This document shows, in pieces, positions 1 to 25,685 of a DNA stretch of 64,000 nucleotides (the first letter of the stretch is position 1; every line of letters starts with the position of its first letter). A program made the position numbers and the translations under genes. The notes under the pieces were generated by a model, which worked only from the letters and a program-made list of their open reading frames with translations, was not told where the DNA came from and made no database searches. The stretch comes from Apostichopus japonicus. Its lineage: Eukaryota > Echinodermata > Holothuroidea > Aspidochirotida > Stichopodidae. The stretch covers positions 21,913,713-21,977,712 of the forward strand of contig NC_092574.1 in the NCBI RefSeq assembly GCF_037975245.1, given 5' to 3'.

Positions 1-130
1 GCTATTAAAAAATGGAATAATAAATACATAAATAAAACAACAACAAGAGGGTTCAAGCCAGATGGAAACATTGCTCATTAACCTGTCTGTACTTTGTGCG
101 TGTTTTTGTCCCTACTGTTACTTGTCATCT

Positions 131-205
131 AGCCTCTGAAGAAGATCCTGCTAGGATCGAAACGTCAGGCCAACTTACTTTTACACATTCTAATACAACT
201 TGTTA
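131..205 (+). repeat. Retroelement tail fragment (copy 1 of a dispersed family)
   Basis: The stretch with gatcctgctaggatcgaaac followed by ccaacttacttttacacattc recurs at 46252-46365, and its right part matches 63440-63535. A diverged copy sits at 48588-48630. Motifs of the form 'cgaaacgt' after a GAAGA block are common at the 3' ends of Penelope-like and LINE retroelements; that assignment is inference. It lies in a CYFIP intron. The rest of 1-359 shows nothing else I can name. Confidence 0.45.
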
Positions 206-316
206 ACCTACCAAGCATTCATAGGAGTACTACTGTGTGACAGTTTGACATGCACACAAAAAATTGCTGGAAGTTTGAAAACTCATTTATCATTCCAATT
301 TATATTGTTAAGATCA

Positions 317-12190
<11,874 letters not shown>

Positions 12191-15100
12191 ATGACTACAA
12201 CATTTCATTCTCTACTACCAAGGCCGGTAGAGCCACTTTGGTTTAAGATGGACACTCCGTTAGAAGACGAGGAAGAGCTCTCGGAAGAAGAGAAAAACCA
12301 TGAAGCATGGGTAGCCTAACCGTTACTGATTAGTACTATAGTATTACTATAAACGTCCAGGTGCCCCTAACAAACGCCCAAACCAAGGCCCAAGTTAATC
12401 TCTCCAGCGACCTGGAGACTAACTCTATCAGTACTAATCGGATTCGAATTTTTCTATCCATTATTTTGTAACTAAGGTATATGAGGTGTCATTCTCAGTA
12501 CAATGTGAGAACAACCAGAAATGTACAGCCCTACTGTACTTCACTGGAAACCCTACCAAGTAACATTAGGCCATTCCCTGAATCCTGATATGTGAGTGTA
12601 AAAAGAATATGATCGGTGACATATAAGACTTGATAAGCATACTGACATTGGTATTTCAAGTGGTTCGGCATGTAGGATAATGTCCCTCTCGGTACTAGTT
12701 GGTATGCCGGCCCCACTATAAAGAATGGTGCTATGTATTACCAGGCGCGTAGCCAAGGGGGGGGGGGGCGAAAGGGGCAGCCGCCCCCCTTGAGCATTTT
12801 TTTTTTTTTTTTTTAATGTTTTTATGATATCGCTAGTATTTTCAAAAGAGAAAATGCTAAGATGCAACTGACAAGGCCTGGAAAGTGCCATTTCCAGGGA
12901 TCTGGGAGGCATTTTCAGCCAAAACTTTCTGTTACGCTTCGCGCCAACCCATGGTGGCACAACACTTAGATAGTTTGCAATGCCGAATCTACAGTTTCGC
13001 CCCTCCCTTGGCAAATTCCTGGCTACGCGCCTGTGTATTACTAGTATAAGTGTAGAAACTAGAAGTAGAACAGTCATTGTTTTGTCATTCTCAAATTATT
13101 TTTAGGACGTCGCTTCACACCCTTAACCTATTGTGAATTAATATGTATTATTGCATTTATATTATTATTTATCCCTAACCTATGCCGACCATTTACCATT
13201 GTTAAACTTGATGCCAACCTATTATCGAATGGTATAGTCCGGCGCTGAGTGGGACTTGATCCACCGTATCAAAATATTATGACATTTAATGTGAAAGATT
13301 AGTCATCAGTTCAGTAAGTATTTTGTGCAGTGAAAGTCTGACTGCCAAATTATGGCACTATAACCAACCTACTGTAGTTTAACTTAGGCATGACTGATAT
13401 TTTCTGTGATGTAGCCTAATTGCAAGCATTTTGTTAACTGGGTGTAACTTTTGCTAGAGTTTCTGCAATGTTATACTGGTCTTTCTGCTGGACGTTCCTT
13501 CACTCACACGCCATGTTTATAAATTTAACATATAAACTCAATTAAAACAAATTTTGTATTAATAACAGTTGCTTACCAAAACTTAACCTTGTTAGATCAG
13601 AGCCTAATGCCTGTCAAGCACTATCATCTGCTAAGTTCATAATTAAAAGGATTTTTGATACATCTAAAATCTTTCAACAAATGTATCAGAACATTTCAAC
13701 CACATACTTGCGGCTGCACTGTAATAATTAACTGACTTTCTATGTTGTCTGTGGGACTGCCAGCAGACTGTTTAAGAAATCAACCCAGATAAGCATCAAT
13801 CTTCAAATGATCAGCTATCAAGTTGTATTTGTGTAGGATTTGCTTTACAAACTATATTGCATTATACTGTAGTACTGATACACAGGAATGTTTTTTTCCC
13901 CTTATCTTTGATTGATATTTGCCTTTAATATGTAAGCTCTGATATATATGATATGATGACTGATATATAATTCAAATAAGCATGAAATCCATATTAATCT
14001 TTCAGTTACAGAACATAAGAAAGATGGGACATAATTTTGTACCAATTGGGAAGACAGCTTCTGAGGTAGGTCAAACTCATACATACCTGTATTGCCCAGC
14101 GATATTATTTTCCTCTTTTGCAATGTAATATTTATTATGGTGAAATGACTGATTTCTCAGTATTTTGTCTTTTAGCAATTCAGTTTTCACTTTCCTTTGT
14201 ATGTTAAGTATACAGCTAACATCATGTATATATAATTAGTTATTTCAATAAAAAATTGAATGCAGTTTAAAACTTCAAAATGTTCTGAATATGTGATCTT
14301 CTATTTTGATAGAAGTAGTACAAGAACATATTTATATTTTTAAAAAACAAAGAAAAGGAAAACTCTGTCCTAACATTAACAGTTGCTCACTGGAAATGAA
14401 TATATCATTGATGCATTTATGTTGCTCTCTTTGACAAATTACATTGACAATGGAAAAATAACCCTTTTGATTTCGATTATAAAACTCCAGACTTATGACG
14501 AGGAAGATGAAGAAGATGACGATGATGTGGACACAGAGGGAGATTCAGAAGAGGCAGAGGAACCAGAGGTGGAGGACATGCAAGAGTTTGACCTGGATTC
14601 ACATGATGATGCTAATGAGGTTAAATTTGTTGACTACATTTTTGTCTATTCCAAGGTTGCAGGGGGAAGGTGGGTGGGGGGATGGATAAAAAACAAAACT
14701 TTAACATCCCTCCTATGTTTGTTATGGTGCATGTATTACTATGAAGCAATAACTGGCTTGATGGGATTAAGGAGCAACAGTGAGCAAGAAATTTGGGGTT
14801 GGGGAGGGGGGAGCTGATGGTAAACAAGAGAACTTTTCTGATATCTGACAGGCTCTTCGACCAATATTTTGTTATTTAACAAATCTATAATTAGGCTATT
14901 TGATTTAGTATGGGCACACACAGTTTGAACAAATAACACATTTTGCATTTTGCTTAGGTCAAGTCATTTTCAGCGGCATGGTTGGCATTCTTCTAAGGCC
15001 ATTGATGGCATAAGCCATCGGTGCCATCAGTTTTGTGGAGCCCCACATTGATATGTTTCCTTCAGTTCAGTGTTGTGCTTTTACTTCTAAAAATTTGGCC

Positions 15101-15353
15101 AATAATTGAAAATTCTGGGCATTGTCACAACAAGGATGCCAAGCCCAGTTTATTAACGTATCCATAAAAGTACCGTCACTCAGGTCAAATAAATACCTAA
15201 TGACATAGAGTGCATTTGAAAAATATATTTCTTGGTGTGTGAATATTTTTATCTAAATATGATATTAATACTAGTATCCACATATTTGACAATCAGATTG
15301 AGATGGAGCTGAACCCAGAAGCAGAGCTGTCCGATTCGCCTCCTTGGATATGA
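12191..15353 (+). CDS. ANAPC15: ANAPC15, anaphase-promoting complex subunit 15
   Basis: Four coding exons: 12191-12310, 14006-14065, 14491-14619 and 15297-15353. All are in phase 0 with GT-AG borders, giving 121 residues; human APC15 is also 121. The protein opens MTTTFHSLLPRPVEPLWF, like the human MSTLFPSLFPRVTETLWF. It continues with LQNIRKMGHNFVPIGKTASE (human ..NNLVPIGKPASE), then a long Asp/Glu-rich tract, and ends in SPPWI where human ends in QWMI. APC15 is a small subunit of the APC/C ubiquitin ligase that promotes turnover of the mitotic checkpoint complex on Cdc20, helping switch off the spindle checkpoint. The start is the first ATG of the conserved reading frame. The last coding exon has only 19 codons including the stop and is easily missed. 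The gene is convergent with VPS36. An AATAAA at 16427-16432 is the likely polyadenylation signal. Confidence 0.94.
12742..13033. mobile_element. hAT-like MITE, 292 bp, with perfect 8-bp target duplication
   Basis: The inverted ends read CAGGCGCGTAGCCA... and ...TGGCTACGCGCCTG. The element is flanked by an identical 8-bp direct repeat, tgtattac, at 12734-12741 and 13034-13041. CAGGxGCGTAGCCA termini with 8-bp duplications are typical of non-autonomous hAT elements. It contains a G run and a T run and has no transposase. It lies in ANAPC15 intron 1. Its internal sequence, read on the minus strand, resembles the segment starting at 61393. Confidence 0.9.
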
Positions 15354-16450
15354 AAGGATGCTGAAGCTCAGATAACCTGTTCTCCTCATCAAAGAGTGTA
15401 CCAGGGAGGAAAAAAGATCCAGATTTGAACTGCTGAAGAGCTCTCTGTGAAATCACAAACTGCCAAACATGTGGAATTGCAGCCTCCTTTTGTCCCCAGG
15501 CAGCTTACATTGATGATGGAATCTTCTGCTACAAACTGATCTTTGCAAGCAGTAGATGGCATATTTAATATACACCGTGATTACAATGCGTGAAGGAAGT
15601 ATTGTTTGAGTGGGGTTTGTTCGGGTCATTTCATTTGATCTCATGTCTAATCTGGTTTAACACTGAATGGTCCAAGAATAGCACCAGAGTGCATGATTTG
15701 TTCACAAGGCTCTTGAGATTCAGCCTCGTCACATACATCAGTCAAGGACAGTTCCAGGGCAGCCCCCTCCCTCTCTTAAAATTTGTCAGCCTTTAAAGTT
15801 AGCTTCAACAATAATTGTGATAAACAAAGTAAAATAGAAAGCTTCAGCTGTTTTCACATGTATCACTTTTTGGGTAGTAGTTTTGGTATTTACTGACACC
15901 TGCCTCCAATCCCTCCCCTCCCCCAACCTCTCCTCCCACCCTGAGGGATGTCCTGGATCCACCGCTGTATGTTATTCTAACCCTTAAAAGAACATCTTTG
16001 AGGGTAATAAAATGTCAAGTAAAGAAATTAAAAGATCAAATTATCTTTATGACGATATGATCATAGCTACATTCTAATGGGAAGCTTATAGACCTCAGTA
16101 GAATGTGATACCACTGCTTAAGAACATTATACATTAATGAACCTTCCTCCAGGCATGAAACTCCCTTTAGGCTGTGTCAAATTTGATCATCTCACTTACG
16201 ATGCGAGAACTGGTATCACTTTTAGCATCTACGCCACATTGTATGTGAGTGTTCTTAAGAGTGGCATCTAAAAAGGGTTCACTTGCAACTTTACAATCTA
16301 CAAACAATTATCAAACACTAGCTTAGTGTGTAAAGATCCATGCATGAAATAGAAGCTATTTCTTGTATCTATGGTATTAATTTTAACCATACTTTTGTCA
16401 TATTTTGCTTGATGTTATGATCACAAAATAAACAAATAACAATACTTTTG
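15354..16450 (+). other. ANAPC15: Inferred ANAPC15 3' untranslated region
   Basis: No further coding signal was seen after the ANAPC15 stop. AATAAA at 16427-16432 is a plausible poly(A) signal, giving a 3' UTR of about 1.1 kb if used. A nearer signal could also be used. Confidence 0.55.
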
Positions 16451-16471
16451 ACTTGATTCAGTTTCTTTATT
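16427..16471. terminator. Facing poly(A) signals of ANAPC15 (plus) and VPS36 (minus)
   Basis: AATAAA lies on the plus strand at 16427-16432, and on the minus strand (TTTATT on plus) at 16466-16471. The two hexamers point at each other 33 bp apart, so the cleavage sites of the convergent transcripts should fall in or across this gap. Confidence 0.6.
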
Positions 16472-17473
16472 TTACGCTTTTCTGTATACACCTGTACATG
16501 AATATAAATCACATAGTTTTATAAATAAATTACATGATTTTGGGTAAATCATGTTGAATTGCATTTTACAAGTAATTTGTGACATAAGCATGCCTAACAA
16601 GCATATCGAAATACCAAATCAATCAACACAGTCTATAATTCTGCAAAACTTAATCATCAGTTATTAGCTAACTGAAAGCCACATGACTTACAGTATACAA
16701 TCCAATATAATCTTCCTTAGCAAATGAGATAAATATTTCCAAAAATTGAGGGAAAAAGGTGGTGCAGAGGGGTATTGAGAACCAGGTCGAGCCATGAAAC
16801 AATAAAATCACTTCTGCACTTTCCACACTCTTCAATTTCCTTCAGTATATTATATGAAAATTAGAATATGTAATTCTTAATCAAACATTTTCCTACCAGG
16901 TATCACAATTTCATAGGCTCCCTAATCGACTCGGGAAGCTGTAGTCACTTGACCTCAATAAGTCAGGACATGGGTTAAATGTGATCTGCATTTGTAATGG
17001 TGTTTTCATATCATTTTGCTAAGCAATATTTTCCCAATGGCATTGTCAAGTTTCCTCAGCAAATTCAGAATAAGTATTAAAAACACATCCGACATAGTGA
17101 TTTATTAAGTACACATTACCACCAAATGATGGAAACTTTCAGGAACATGAAATCACATCAACACTTCATTTCAAGTGTTCCAACTTTACCTTGGATGACT
17201 CTGGATGTCATGATAAGGTTTCCGTTCCTGAGATGCAAAGTTATCTCTAGTATCCAATTTAATTGTTATCGCTTTAACCAACATCAGCATATGATTTTTA
17301 ATCATGCATGATGCATATAACCACTTATGACAATGCCTCACAGTAAATGCTGTTTACACTGACATCCTTGGTATATAACGCTTAAACTACGGAGGCTTTC
17401 ACACTCCAGTCAAGGTCACGATTAAAACTGACTCTCACACAAACGACGAGCATCGTTGTCCTAGCTCTCATCA
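16450..17473 (-). other. VPS36: Inferred VPS36 3' untranslated region
   Basis: About 1 kb lies between the VPS36 stop codon and its likely poly(A) signal (minus-strand AATAAA, 16471-16466). It is AT-rich with no coding signal. A 3' UTR is inferred from position only. Confidence 0.5.
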
Positions 17474-20400
17474 TCACGTAGATGCAATTTCCAAAAATTT
17501 GTTTGGATAAAAACGGAGACCTTCCACAGATTCATCTCTGCATGCTTTGCCGATCTCCTCGGCAGCCAGCAATCTGAAATCAATTTGAGGAGTGAACCCT
17601 TTTAACTTTCATATCAATTCAAAGATGACAAATAACAACAGAGAGAGTTGACAAATGATGTGAGACACATCAGAATATTTTTAAGGAATAAAATCTATGA
17701 CAAAGTGACAGAATGACAGAATTGTTTTTAATTGTGTTAACACAAACCAGTGAAGTATACCCCCCAAAGAAGGGTTTACCTCCACAAAATATTAACATGT
17801 CAGAGAAATTGATATTTAATTCATGGTTTCACACCAATATCACTGGATTTCTTCCCAGTATCAAATAGGTCACTGCTCTATGAAACCTACAAGTAGTAGA
17901 TAACAAGATTTACCACAATTTTCCTTAGAGATTCTAGAATGCTAATAAAGATATGAGTCTGCTAGTAGTGACTTACCTTCCTTTAGCTAACATGACTGAA
18001 ATACCTAAAAGTTGAGCTAGTTCATCAGCAGAAAGGGAAGTTTTCTCCTCCAACTGAGGAAGATGAAAAGAGATTTAACTCAGCATAACAAATGATCATT
18101 AAAGAATTTACCGATCATATCTCTTCCAAGAATCTCATGCATAATCCCAATAAACTTTGAAAAGTGAAGCTTATCAGTGAAATCCATTTCCCCGTCCTCC
18201 TCCATTGTCACTTTGGGGAAAGGAACATTCAAAATTATTTAGCATTTATTAGCAAAACCTAGGTTTAGCCCTCCTTTATGGTCTAAACATGCCTCACAAT
18301 GCATCATTGGATGTCTATACTTTTTCCCCATGACCTCCTCCCCCTCCCGACCCCCACTCCACCATGGGAGTCACATTCAACATTCTCACAGCTAAATTCT
18401 CTGTCTATAAAGGTTCAAGCCCCTACCAAACTCAATCAGGAAAATTGAAATTGCCTCCACCAACAACCCCCCCCCCACCCCTTGCTCCCACCTACTGTAC
18501 CTTTGAAATCTTGTGCATGTCACTGATGATACATATGTTAAACTGGTATGGACCACCAATGTAATTGGTAAGCCTTTAGTGTTTATTTTCTGAAAAGCTG
18601 AACGTGTTGTCAAAATGCAACCTATACTGATATTTAATACTATTAATGATCAGTAACATTATCTATAACACATGCCCAACCCTATATCAACATACAAAAA
18701 AACACATTCAAAACAAAAATGGATGCTTACTAAGGTTGCTGCTTCAAAGACCTTCTCATCTTCACCTTTGGATATAGACTCCAGAACCGCTACCCCGCTG
18801 CTAAATATCCGTAATCTGAGAAATCAAAAGTCAACATTTATCATTTCTGCATTCCAAAATACCTCAAACTGACCTATCCTTTTTACGGCTGGTAGCAATT
18901 CTGACAGAATCTATTACAAGGTTGTAAAACAACCGCTGCAGTCATGAACTAATTACCAGATAAAATACTTCCTTATTCCGGGATGTGAAGCGGAGTGGGT
19001 TACCTGTGATGTCATCATGTCATCATGACACATGATCTTTTCATTTTATTCTGTTTGATTTCATTATTCTTGTTGGTTTCTCCTTTAGAAGCACACTTTG
19101 TTGTAAATGTACTCAGAATGCAAGGTTTTGGAAAAGGACCTCCTGGTGGCTAAAGCTGATTGCTTGGCCAAAGTGAAGGAATTTTCTGCATCTTTAGGTC
19201 AAAACCAGCCGGGTAATTAAGTTGAAAATGTTGTTGCTTTTTCTTTATTTTGCATCATTTATCCATAGAGGGAATTATTAATATTTCTACAAATGAGTTG
19301 CGTAAAGATGACACTCTAAATACAGAGAACTTTGATAGCTACACAAACATTCCAAATAATATCAGATTTGAAGGATTTTGCCCGGATGACATCACAGACC
19401 ATCCACTGTGATTCACTTCCTGGGGTAAGGGAAGATTAAGCTGGTCAAAATATCTTACATTCAATCAATCATATCTCAAGTCACGGACAAAATACCGACA
19501 GGGCGGAATACTTCAATATAAGTTCATCATCAATATGAGTTTAACATTGTCAAACACTATCACTTTAAGGCCTTAAATTTGGACGACATTTGCAATGCAC
19601 AAATAAATACCCAAAGACTTTGGTTATACAATTTACCTTAAAGGCAGCCTCAGTCTTGAGAATTGTTTACAGGCGTCTAATAAGTCATCCGGTGATAATA
19701 GCTGTGGATAAAGAATAGGAGGCATATAGGTAGGTCTGTGAGCCCAATTTACAGAGAGAAGTACTAACATAATACCAATGATCATTTTGTTCTCTTGAAG
19801 TTAATATCTCATAAACGACAATGAAATGTTTCTTCCTTTTCTAACAGCCTGCTTCCCTTCAAATAAAACAATGGAAACCCATGAAATGATGAGTATGAAA
19901 AAGAATAAGGTAAAATCTTCCATTGACCTGAGAAAGCGTATGATGTTTGCATGTTATTTTACTATAGCGTAAATAAAAATCCTGGTAGTAATTTAAAAAG
20001 AGAATTAAGACCAACAAAAAACCAATATCATAAATTGCAAGGTAATCACAAGAAAAAATATAGAGCAGAATCCTAAAAATATTTAGAAACACATTTAGAA
20101 ACAAAATTAGTAAGATGATTTACTCCTTGGATATGATCTCACACCAATCCAAACATGGGTTTACAAAAGACATGAATAAAGCTTTTCTGAATCTTCATAT
20201 AGTGAAAAACAAGACATAATTTGTAAATTTATAACTGTGATTCTGTAATGATAATATTTTCTATACTCTAGTTTTACATAATGCTATTTGGATGGAAAAG
20301 ATGGAAGGGGTGGTCATTACCAGTTTTACAAAATGCCATTTTATATTCGTCTAAATAATCAGCCCAAATGTTGGTCAACAAATAATTACCAAACGACCAT

Positions 20401-23400
20401 TGAAAATCGAGGATCACAATTTGTAGGGTTCAAATTTTTCTTCCTTTTTACTGCATAGTGACAAACATGAAATGGGATAGATGAACAAAGAAAGAAGGGA
20501 ATCTCAGAAATAATTTAAATATAAACTCACCTCTATTCCCCTCGCTCTATTCACTCTACAAAATACATCTGTTAATGCCATCATGCCTCCATTTTCCTTT
20601 TAAAAAATTGAAACAAAAATACACAGTTAATGATTCTATTTCATTTCTTTCATTAATGTAATTTAAAAGTGCAACATTGTCAAGAATATTATGGAAAAGG
20701 GGTTGGGGGGGGGGGAGCTAATGGACTAGTATGGCTTGGGAGACTTAAGTATCTGGGTCAGGGTGGGCTAAGAAACTGTATCACTTTGGAAGCACAAGGG
20801 CACTTAGTACAGGTACTATTTTCAATTCTCAAAAAAAAAATCTTAATTAAACCCAAAAACATTTCCTCCGTAAATTTTAAGGACACGCCAACCACATACC
20901 TCTATTGGTTCCTGCAGGACAGCCACAAGTTGCTTTGCTAACTCTTCGTGGTATTTTAGACCTTTGCCGTGAGTCTCATGGGTCACCGGGTCATTTATAC
21001 CAAGACTCAACAGATATGACTTAAATTTGACGGTCTGAGAAAAAATGGAATGAATTACGTAAAAATAACGAAAACTATGAACAAGATGTAAACAATAAAT
21101 TACACTCACTGGTTAACAAATGATTACCAAAATTTTTTTATTTTATTTCGCAACAAGCTGGGCTAAAGACATTTACGATACATTGCCTATTATATGTATA
21201 ACATATGTGTATTATTATTATATATATAATGTATTATGAACAGAGCGATAGATTGCGCATAATATTTAATTTGTTATTCAATATTTTGATGTGTACCTCG
21301 TCTTCACTAATTTCACCCTGCTTATCCTTGATTTTGGTTGAGATTTTCTTGGAGAGTTCTACCATTTCTTTAGCCTGAGGAAAAAAGAGAACAGAGATTG
21401 GTCACATGACTTTTTTACTGTATAAAATAAAACTTGAAAAGTGAAGGAAAGGAAAGTCAAAGAAACTTAGTCACACAAAGAATTTCAACAGTTTCTATGT
21501 ACAGCCAGTTTGGCCAGATATGTGATATTATTTACTACACAGGCCTGCATACATTCTGTCAATATAGGTGGGAGCACTCTGGACTCCACATCCCAGTCCC
21601 CACCTACCCACTCCTACTTAGTTTGAAAACTAACGAAGATAAATAAAACACAATATAAGTATGTTTATAAAACAAAAAGGGAATTCAAATCAATTCAGCA
21701 AAACTTACTTTTCCAATGAGTTTATCAAGATCTTGAAATGCCTGGGAATGAAAGAAGAAATAGTACAGTGAACTTCTGGTATAAGTATTGCTAATTAAAT
21801 ATCATACATGCTGATGAAGATAACTGGGTTTTTATGTAAGCTTTATGGGTAAAACATTACATGTGACCGAGCAGGAGAACGTACTCTTAATAAAGCTCTT
21901 ATTAATGTCATCTGCTTAAACTTGTTATTAAGAAAACTTTAAGGCACTGTGTCAACTTTATGATACAGAGGGGGCAGCAGCATATTTTAGCAAGGGTTTA
22001 ATAGGAGACAGTCTTTGTGCTCTGAGGTTTCACGCAATATACACCTGCATGTCAACACAATATTAACAAGCTGGTCTGCCACGATAATCTCTATCGTTTG
22101 ATATTGTTCCTGCATTTTGAAGTTGTTGCATCATTTCCATTTGACAAAGTGCTCTTCAACTTCCTTCTTTCAAAACAATACAACAACACAACAAACCTTA
22201 GATATATTCTGGTCTGTCTCCTTCCTCTGCTTCTCAAGGTTTCTCTCGATGCCTACTATTCCAGCATGGATTTTTCTCGGCTGTGGAAGCAAGCAGAAAT
22301 ATTTTGGTGTATTTATTAATGTTCCATTAAACACAACACAGGAGTTATTATCCTTTCATAATTCTCATATATAAATGAAATCTTTTTGCATTCCTGAATT
22401 TCCACATGATTCAATATGCTATGTATTATGCTCAATATTTTTAAATGTCATACCTGGTTGGCTGGTCTGGACACAGGAGCAAACTCCCAGACTTTCCTAG
22501 CCAAGACTTCTGACAGACATCGATTGAACTACCAGGAATGAAAATAAAACAGATGTCAGTTTACATGACGAACAGCATTAATGTTTTTAGTAAAACAGTC
22601 ACATTGAGATCGGGTGAAAGACTCACAAGATGGTGTACGTGAATGTATTCCTGAGTATTGTCATAATAAAAAACAAGGTGAAAAGATAGTTAAAGCCTGA
22701 ATAGCACCAAAGTATCACAGTTAGGTTTAATGACAGTATTAAAGGATATATCCTATCGAAATGCATTTCCATGCCCAAAACCAACACATTTCTATGCATA
22801 TATCCATCACAATGAACACCATTTCTTATGGATATTTGATATTTGGGAGTGGATAATTGTGTGTGAATGGCCAAGGCATATAAATGTTCACGTAACTCAA
22901 TCTAAGCCTCAAGTTTGACAGTCATTCAAGTCTGAAAGATCATATTTTCAGAGGTGTATCTGTTGCTGGGCAATTTAATATCAACCCATCATTCCGTGTG
23001 TGAGCATTTTTCTGGCCAGACATGGAGCTTCTAATTTGAACTTCTGTGATGTTTAAGAATAACTCAAGATGTGACAACCTTGTCGAAGGTTGAGACTGTA
23101 ATCTTTCATCACTGTTTATAGCAAAATAACACTTTGAAACAATTCACATGACTGTTAAAGACATTAGGAAGCAACCACTCAGTATGACATATTTACAATT
23201 TAAATCCCCTTTTTGGAAATGTGAGCCTCATCACACAGGAGAGTCCTGTTTGATATACAAAAAGACTCACATCGTTAGCACCACCTTCCTTAAAGCCCAA
23301 TCTTATGTGAGTGTGTTGGCTGGAATAGACTGGTCCCTTGGGTTGGTTCGCTCTTGGGGACTGCAGATGGAGAACCAGCTTGGGACTGAAAGAGAAATAA

Positions 23401-25671
23401 TATTGCCAAGGCCACAGTCATGATCACTTATTGAGTCAAAAAATAATAATTGTGAATTATCTGAGCATGTAAAAGTAACAATAAAGTCAGAATTAAACTA
23501 GAATGTCTCCACTTCTTCCTTATTCCTTAATATCTTCCTTATTTTTGTATAACATATAAATTTTTACTCTTAATCTCCTCTATCCTCTTATAGTAAGAAA
23601 AACAAATTTTAATTTTAGTTTATGTATCTGTTAAACTATGTGTCTTTCAATTTCAACCCCTTTTCTGTCCAGAATTTATTTTATCATCACAAATAGCACT
23701 CTGAGCATGATTTCCTTACTTTTTTTTTCCAATGACTATCCTCAAAACTATATTACACAAATTTTCTTTCTCCAAGCATGAACTTATTAAAAAGAGGGTT
23801 AATTGTTTATACAAATCTTGATGGTGTGGTCAAAGATATACTTGTAGTGAACCATATGTATGAACTCTTGAAGCTGTGTAAAATGTTGACTTCCAGCAAA
23901 AATGGATGTACTACATTATTGTGCAGTTTGATAGTGCATAAGAAAGGCTTTCAGCCATTACACTATGACTGAAAAACACAGCTGGAAACTGGGGAACTCA
24001 AACTTATACTGAGTGGTGCTTTCAGAACATCACAGGTTATATAAAATGATAATAATAAGTCAATAAATAAATCAACTTATTGCTCCCAAACATTGTCAGA
24101 CTAACTGTCAAAACAATTGTAATGTTAACTGTACAAATATGAATAAATTACCTTTTTCCTCTGCCGTCGGACATTTCCTCAACGAACAGTACCAATGAAA
24201 GATGCAGGCATACTATGGATTGCTGAGAATAGAAAAATAAATATTTTGGCTTTTACAGCTGAAGAATATTGTCTGCTTTCTTAAGGCCAGCTCATACTCC
24301 AAAATATATCTGGGGCAAGAGATATATAAATGAACCATGCATGGTAAAAATGTGTGATAAACGATGTTTCTACCATTTATGGTTTGTTTACATATCTATC
24401 ACCCACGATTTAACATATCTATCACCCACGATATATATTGAGGCATGAATCTGTGTAGAGGAAGGGCAATGTTCTTAAAACGGATGTGAAAAAATGATGA
24501 AAAATGGTAATTCAGCTCAATTGTTTCTTTATCACTAAACTTCAAAGCCAGAAAATAGCCTTGATGGCCTCAATCTGAGATCATCAAAGATTTAGGAGGC
24601 CTAAATCTTGGATTTACAGTTATATATTGACAGTTACATGCAAGTATAAAGTGGAAATGGGAAGTTTAAACCTTCAATGTTTCTCCAAAATGTAGTACCT
24701 GAAAAGCTGTTTCACTGTAAGCATTCCATTTTAAAGATGAATCAAGTATAGTCCCTGGTTTGATCAACTAAAATCACATTCTGTTCAAAGCAATACTTTA
24801 TTTGGTTACATTGAGTACACTGACAGTTATCAAAGATAAACTAAGTACTTTGTTAAAAATAAACTAACTAATAACTTTATAGACCAATTACTTAAACTGG
24901 AAACATGGCTAAATTAAGCTTAAACAATGACTTACTTGGTTCTGAGGACTTCTCCATATTAAACGTGAATGAGTTAACTGGGCCAGGCCATTTTCAAAAT
25001 TTGTCTGAAATGTAAGTCAAAGGTTACAATCCATTATTTAGATGGTTAGCCAAACAAAAGAATATCCATAGGCTATTGTAACAAGCTACCCTAAATGTTT
25101 ACCAGTTGTGTGAAGCATTTGAACAATGTATGCAGCTTGTCTTTCTTGTTTCTAAATCTGTAAACTATGACACTCTAGTCATTCTGATAGGTAGACCCTG
25201 TCCTACTGCAAACATTCACCTACAATTAACAATAACAATATTTTAAGCTGTATGTAAAACCCTGGCTATTATGCCATTCCACACTGATTATTACTGTAAT
25301 TTAAAGTACTAGGCTGCAGTAACCGACTCTACCACACGTGAAAGTAATTGCAATTATATAGTATTTGGCAATAATGAATGGTTGGACATCATGTGGCACA
25401 ACTATGATACTAGGCTAAATATCCAAGCATTTGTCTTCATTTGACTACGCTGACAGGGCGAGTATCCTTTTCGTGGAACCAGTGCGTTATGTAGATATGT
25501 GGTAAACATAGGCCCTGATTTCTTCCGGGCCTGATTGAATACAATAATATTAAAACTAAAATCACACGTTAAAACCTTTTCTGGACCGTCACTTATCTTC
25601 ACACCGCCTTGCTGTTTTATTACAGTTTCTCCTTCTTTCAACTTCCCGTCAGACCATTCAAAGCGATCCAT
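17474..25671 (-). CDS. VPS36: VPS36, ESCRT-II subunit
   Basis: Fourteen coding exons in transcript order: 25576-25671, 24936-25004, 24152-24222, 23271-23385, 22454-22528, 22197-22280, 21709-21741, 21297-21374, 20900-21034, 20531-20596, 19637-19701, 18731-18815, 17977-18053, 17474-17573. The phases chain to 382 residues; human VPS36 has 386. An N-terminal GLUE domain starts [11 protein letters not shown] and includes LTHSRLIW. Next come the linker [20 protein letters not shown] and two winged-helix domains with [46 protein letters not shown] and [18 protein letters not shown]36 forms ESCRT-II with VPS22 and VPS25. Its GLUE domain binds ubiquitin and phosphoinositides on endosomes, linking cargo to ESCRT-I and ESCRT-III. 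No NZF zinc finger interrupts the GLUE domain, as in other animals. The first donor (AAAAG|gtttta) is weaker than the rest, but the next exon continues the GLUE alignment. Confidence 0.97.
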
Positions 25672-25685
25672 TATATTTGCTGAAA

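Noticed and set aside
12553-13077. A 174-codon minus-strand ORF
   Set aside because: It runs through the hAT-like MITE (12742-13033), including its poly-K and poly-P homopolymer runs; no protein family is visible.
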